Of a stretch of DNA of 64,000 nt, positions 60,038 through 64,000 are shown piece by piece. The notes below the pieces were generated by a model. The model saw nothing but the letters and a program-made list of their open reading frames with translations. It made no database searches and was not told the DNA's origin. Location of the stretch: NCBI GenBank assembly GCA_050874385.1, contig JBNMKO010000005.1, positions 14,857 through 78,856 of the forward strand. The letters are read 5' to 3'. How positions within the stretch are numbered: position 1 is the stretch's first letter; each line of letters begins with the position of its first letter. The DNA is from CAG-882 sp050874385 (lineage in GTDB: Bacteria; Bacillota; Clostridia; Lachnospirales; Lachnospiraceae). The position numbers and the translations under genes were made by a program.

Positions 60038-62107
60038 ATGAATTTATATGACTATAATAAGAATTATCTAACTTATGACGGTGCTCCGATTCTTCCTGTA
60101 ATGGGTGAGTTTCATTTTTCGAGATACCCGAAGGAGGAGTGGGAGTCGGCGCTTCTTAATATGAAGTGCGGAGGAGTCGAGATTGTCGCGACCTATGTTT
60201 TCTGGATACACCATGAGGAGGCGCAGGGCGAGTGGAATTTTGAGGGGAACAGAAGCCTTCGGGATTTTCTTGCCTGCTGTGGGAAGGTTGGCATGAAGGT
60301 GTGGTTACGCATAGGACCTTGGGCGCACGGGGAGTGCAGAAACGGCGGCTTCCCGGACTGGCTTGTCGACATGGAGAAAAAGGGTGAGATTAAGCTTCGC
60401 GAGAACAATGAAAAATATCTTGCGCTTGTGGACGAATTTTACTCCAAGATAGGTGAGCAGGCGGCGGGATTTATGTACAAGGACGGCGGACCGGTCATTG
60501 GAATACAGATTGAAAATGAGTACGGGCATTGCGGCGGACCGGCCGACAGATCGGTGGGAATGGCGCACATGTGCACACTCAAAAAGCTGGCGCAGGAGAA
60601 GGGGCTTATAGCGCCTTACTACTCTGCGACGGGCTGGGGCGGTGCGTATGTTCCGGAAGGGTTCCTCGCGGTGCTTGGCGGCTATGTCGATGCGCCTTGG
60701 GCTGAGCACACGCATGAGCTTGAGGCGAGTGAGAACTTCCTGTTCAAGCCGTTCCACGACGATGCCAATATCGGTTCGGATTTTTCGGAGGGTGAGTCCT
60801 CGTTTACTTTTGATGTAAATAAAGTTCCGTATCTCACGGCAGAGCTCGGCGGCGGGCTTCAGGTGACGGCGCACAGGCGTACCTATCCGTATGCGAAGGA
60901 TATCGAGGCGCAGACGGTCTGCATGCTCGGCGCGGGCGCAAATCTCATCGGCTACTACATGTACCATGGCGGTGTAAATCCCGACGGCAGATATTCCACG
61001 CTTCAGGAGTCAAAGGCGACCGGCTACAACAACGACCTTCCTGTTAAGAGCTACGATTTCCAGACCTGTCTCAGGGAGAACGGGCTTCCGTCGGAGAGCT
61101 TTTATAAGCTGAGAAAATATCATACCTTTATAAAGTCGGTTGAAAATATTCTCGCTCCGGCGAAGGTGTATCTTCCTTCTAATATTTCCGAGCCAAAGGG
61201 TGCGGAGGATATGGAGACACTGAGAGCCTGCATGAGATACAATGAGGAGCTGGACTGCGGATTTCTGTTCATAAATAATCATCAGAGAAAACGTCATATG
61301 ACGGAGAAGTTGAAAACGATTTGCTTTTCTGTCAAGGGCAGTGTGAGAGTGAATGTAGAGCCTTATATCAAAAAAGATACAGATGGCGATACTGTGATTG
61401 CCGCAACGCAGAATGTGATATTTAAAGATATCCATGTAGCTTCCGACGCGGTTCTTGTGATACCGTACAATCTTCCTGTGAAGATAGACGGAAGGGATAT
61501 CAGGCTCACACACACCAATGCCTCATACCTTGGCTGCTTTGGCGGGATATATTATTTTTATTCGGACGAGAACGAGAGCGATATATATTTTGAGTGGAGT
61601 GACAACGCTGACCATTCAGACGTGATAAAGCTTCTCACCACACATGATGCGGAGCATCTGCTTGTGGGTGAAGATGGAAAAATCAGCATGCTCCCTGATT
61701 TGGCTTTTGAAAAGGCGGGCGAGGTTGATTTTGCCGAAAAGGAAACTGCCCCTTGCGATGGTAAAGGTGTGAGAGAATATGAGCTTGATTTGGCTTATGA
61801 CTTTAAGTGTGAACAGAATGAAAAAGATGCAAAAAAAGCTTCTACTGCAAATTTGTTAAATCAGCCTGTGAACGACATCTTTCTGGAGCTTGATTTCGGC
61901 GGCGATAAGGCTGAACTGTATGCCGACGGAAAGCTTATTGATGACTGGTTCTCAAACGGCGAGGTGTGGCGGGTTGCACTAAAAAGATATGATTTGCCGA
62001 AGAAGCTTACCATGAAGGTATATCCGTTTGACGACAAGGTTTATTACGACCTTGAGCCGAAGAAGGGGTGCAGTCTTGATGGTGCAAAGCTGACACATGT
62101 GATATAA
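60038..62107 (+). CDS. Glycoside hydrolase family 35 (beta-galactosidase type)
   Basis: A 689-aa retaining enzyme without a signal peptide. The barrel opens PVMGEFHFSRYPKEEWESALLNMK; GPWAHGECRNGGFPDW, acid/base Glu161 in IENEYGHCGG and nucleophile Glu269 in LTAELGGGL are the family landmarks. The C-terminal half has beta-rich domains with an insert (about 595-610, KDAKKASTANLLNQ). ATG 60038 is preferred over ATG 60032, which abuts the AAGGAG site. It lies between the DUF5107 protein and GH31 genes. Removal of beta-galactose from plant side chains is likely; galactosidase rather than glucosaminidase is inferred from family only. Confidence 0.92.
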   Translation: MNLYDYNKNYLTYDGAPILPVMGEFHFSRYPKEEWESALLNMKCGGVEIVATYVFWIHHEEAQGEWNFEGNRSLRDFLACCGKVGMKVWLRIGPWAHGECRNGGFPDWLVDMEKKGEIKLRENNEKYLALVDEFYSKIGEQAAGFMYKDGGPVIGIQIENEYGHCGGPADRSVGMAHMCTLKKLAQEKGLIAPYYSATGWGGAYVPEGFLAVLGGYVDAPWAEHTHELEASENFLFKPFHDDANIGSDFSEGESSFTFDVNKVPYLTAELGGGLQVTAHRRTYPYAKDIEAQTVCMLGAGANLIGYYMYHGGVNPDGRYSTLQESKATGYNNDLPVKSYDFQTCLRENGLPSESFYKLRKYHTFIKSVENILAPAKVYLPSNISEPKGAEDMETLRACMRYNEELDCGFLFINNHQRKRHMTEKLKTICFSVKGSVRVNVEPYIKKDTDGDTVIAATQNVIFKDIHVASDAVLVIPYNLPVKIDGRDIRLTHTNASYLGCFGGIYYFYSDENESDIYFEWSDNADHSDVIKLLTTHDAEHLLVGEDGKISMLPDLAFEKAGEVDFAEKETAPCDGKGVREYELDLAYDFKCEQNEKDAKKASTANLLNQPVNDIFLELDFGGDKAELYADGKLIDDWFSNGEVWRVALKRYDLPKKLTMKVYPFDDKVYYDLEPKKGCSLDGAKLTHVI

Positions 62108-62193
62108 TGAAGTGACTGAAAAACTGAAATTGCACAATGTCCGGTATCAATACTTTGGGGTTTGCAATTAAATGTAAAGGAGGGTACACACTT

Positions 62194-64000
62194 ATGACAT
62201 TCGAGGTCAGGGACGACAGCATATATTTTTGCAGGGCAGGAGAGACAGGGCGGTTGAGCGCGTGCGGTGAGAACAGCATAAGATTTCAGGCGAGCGCGTC
62301 GGGAAAGCTTGTGGAGCAGAACTGGACACTCATGCCGAGAAAGGCCGCGGCAAAGGCATGGATTGAGGAGAATGGCACAGCTAAGGAGGCATTTATCGAG
62401 GTTGGCAATCTAAGGGCAAGGCTTGAGGAATGTGGGCGCGTGACGTATTTTCGCGATGGGGAGGAGATACTGCGCGAGCAGCCCGAGCTCACCTTCAATA
62501 TGGGCTACCGCCGCTACAAGAGCAAGGACAGCAATCTGTGGAGCCTGCGCGTCACCTTTGAGGCGCGCGAGGACGAGGAGTTCTACGGGCTCGGTCATGA
62601 GAGAATGAATGTGTTCAGCAAGAAGGGCTGCACGGTCGACCTGCGCCACCTGAACACCAAGGCTTCAATACCGTATGTGTATTCCTCGCTCGGCTATGGT
62701 TTTATATGGAATATGCCATCGACGGGAACGGTCGAGCTTGGCTGCAACAGGACAAGGTGGAACAGCGACTGTGCGAAGGGCATGGACTATGTCGTGATAG
62801 GCGGAAATCCGAGACAGGTTACGGCAGAGCTTGCAAACCTCACGGGACATGCGCCGAACATGCCTGAGTGGGCGCTCGGTTTCTGGCAGAGCAGACTGCG
62901 CTATGAGGACGAGGAGACTGTGCTTAAAGTTGCTGAGAGATACAGACAGATGGGTATGCCGCTGTCCGTCATCGTTATCGACTATTTCCACTGGACTGAG
63001 CAGGGCGACTACAAATTCGACCCTGAATACTGGAAGAATCCTAAGGCTATGGCTGACAGGCTGCACGAGATGGGGACAAGGCTCATGGTATCCATGTGGC
63101 CTACGATAAACGAGAACAGTGAGAATTATGCACACATGCTCGACAACAATATGTTAATCCGTACCACAAGGGGCGCTAACCGTGTGTTTGAATTTTACGG
63201 TTCGCAGGCTGAGATTGACCCGATGAACCCGCAGACGAGGGAGTATGTGTGGAGCAGGCTGAAGGAGAACTACTTTGACAACGGAGTTGACTGCATGTGG
63301 TTTGACGAGGCTGAGCCTGAGATACACCCTCAGGATTTTGACAATCTGGTATTCTATGAGGGAACGGGCGACGAGGTTGCACTTCTTTATCCGTATTACT
63401 ACGAGAAGATGGTCTATGACGGCATGAAATCCGAGGGAATGGACGACGTGGTAACTTTGTCGCGCTGTGCATATCTTGGCTCGCAGAAGTTCGGAGCGGT
63501 GGTCTGGTCGGGCGATGTGTCGTCCACCTTTGAGAGCCTCACCGAGCAGGTGAAGTCGGGACTTAACATGGCAATGTGCGGTATTCCGTGGTGGAACACG
63601 GACATAGGCGGTTTCTACGGCGGAGATATCACGTCCGATTATTTCAAGGAGCTGATTGTCAGATGGTTTCAGTACGGAGTGTTCTGTCCGGTTATGAGAC
63701 TTCACGGAAGCAGGCTCGGTGCTGACAGAAGCAGGAACATCAAAGAGCCTACGGGCGGTGACAATGAGATATGGAGCTTTGGCGAAGATAACCTGTCGAT
63801 ACTATCAGACCTTGTAAGGCTCAGATACCGCCTTGTGCCGTACATAAAGAAGCATATGGACATAGCATCAGAGACGGGAGTTCCGGTTATGTGCCCGCTG
63901 TTCTTTGACTATCCTGGCGATAAAAAATGCTATGTGACAGGTGATGAGTATATGTTCGGAAGCGACATATTGTTTGCACCTATCACAAAGCATGGGCAGA
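62194..64000 (+). CDS. Glycoside hydrolase family 31 (alpha-glucosidase/xylosidase type), 3' end outside window
   Basis: An uninterrupted frame of 602 codons runs off the window. An N-terminal beta-sandwich (about 1-225) with FYGLGHERMNVFSKKG is followed by the barrel: FWQSRLRYEDEETVLKVAERYRQMG, nucleophile Asp371 in MWFDEAEPE and acid/base Asp441 in VWSGDVSSTF, with MCGIPWWNTDIGGF after it. The WFDEAEPE form and the DYFHWTEQGDY stretch look more like alpha-xylosidase or related enzymes than maltase, but this is a guess. AAAGGAGGG precedes ATG 62194. It is downstream of GH35 and would suit xyloglucan-type side-chain removal. C-terminus not seen. Confidence 0.92.
   Translation, partial: MTFEVRDDSIYFCRAGETGRLSACGENSIRFQASASGKLVEQNWTLMPRKAAAKAWIEENGTAKEAFIEVGNLRARLEECGRVTYFRDGEEILREQPELTFNMGYRRYKSKDSNLWSLRVTFEAREDEEFYGLGHERMNVFSKKGCTVDLRHLNTKASIPYVYSSLGYGFIWNMPSTGTVELGCNRTRWNSDCAKGMDYVVIGGNPRQVTAELANLTGHAPNMPEWALGFWQSRLRYEDEETVLKVAERYRQMGMPLSVIVIDYFHWTEQGDYKFDPEYWKNPKAMADRLHEMGTRLMVSMWPTINENSENYAHMLDNNMLIRTTRGANRVFEFYGSQAEIDPMNPQTREYVWSRLKENYFDNGVDCMWFDEAEPEIHPQDFDNLVFYEGTGDEVALLYPYYYEKMVYDGMKSEGMDDVVTLSRCAYLGSQKFGAVVWSGDVSSTFESLTEQVKSGLNMAMCGIPWWNTDIGGFYGGDITSDYFKELIVRWFQYGVFCPVMRLHGSRLGADRSRNIKEPTGGDNEIWSFGEDNLSILSDLVRLRYRLVPYIKKHMDIASETGVPVMCPLFFDYPGDKKCYVTGDEYMFGSDILFAPITKHGQ

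Overview
The window looks like a chromosome segment of a Gram-positive, flagellated, anaerobic gut or rumen Clostridium relative, most likely Lachnospiraceae. This rests on A+T-rich DNA, strong GGAGG-type ribosome sites, a YesM/YesN two-component pair, GPH and MalFG sugar transporters, many flavodoxins, a C_GCAxxG_C_C protein, an oleate hydratase and a sigma-28 type promoter. This is inference from gene content; no rRNA or marker gene is present. I saw no tRNA, CRISPR array, transposase or phage gene.

Layout. (1) 1-2.7 kb: a Nudix hydrolase and small proteins, one behind a near-consensus flagellar promoter. (2) 2.8-10.3 kb: an ABC sugar importer (binding lipoprotein and two permeases; no ATPase, so probably a shared one), its YesM/YesN sensor-regulator and a GH30 glycosidase. 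(3) 10.4-14.8 kb: a MATE exporter divergent from a LysR regulator, then a MerR regulator divergent from an NAD(P)-binding protein and a flavoprotein, with a textbook 19-bp-spacer MerR promoter between them. (4) 15.2-23.9 kb: a GH3 - GPH symporter - GH78 rhamnosidase operon facing a LysR/AraC pair. (5) 24-37 kb: a redox and detoxification district with four flavodoxins, carboxymuconolactone decarboxylase (CMD) family proteins, an SDR, an aldo/keto reductase, a TetR/oleate hydratase pair, and GntR and LysR regulators. (6) 37-42.2 kb: a decayed SDR fragment, an AraC regulator and a giant ABC exporter; the same ~48-bp element precedes both the fragment and the exporter. (7) 42.2-49.3 kb: gene debris, a possible orphan RNA, a FIST sensor gene broken by an in-frame amber codon, a soluble chemotaxis-type transducer, a MATE exporter behind a riboswitch-like leader, a small secreted-type protein and a two-component system. 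(8) 49.4-55.5 kb: an acetyltransferase, a flavin reductase/TetR pair with three palindromic operators, then an aldo/keto reductase - two flavodoxin lipoproteins - DUF4405 cytochrome-like membrane protein set. (9) 55.5-64 kb: an AraC regulator divergent from a DUF5107/TPR protein, a GH35 beta-galactosidase and a GH31 enzyme that runs off the end.

Together the genes describe a plant-polysaccharide degrader that imports oligosaccharides, trims them inside the cell with GH3, GH30, GH31, GH35 and GH78 enzymes, and carries a large flavin-based redox and stress repertoire. The observations I find most unusual are: surface-anchored flavodoxins next to a membrane cytochrome-like protein; the riboswitch-like leader of the second MATE gene; the amber-interrupted FIST gene beside a 39-bp tandem duplication; two families of intergenic repeats; and the duplicated AraC-linked element with a gene remnant beside it. 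All functions are read from sequence by eye; none was confirmed by a database search.
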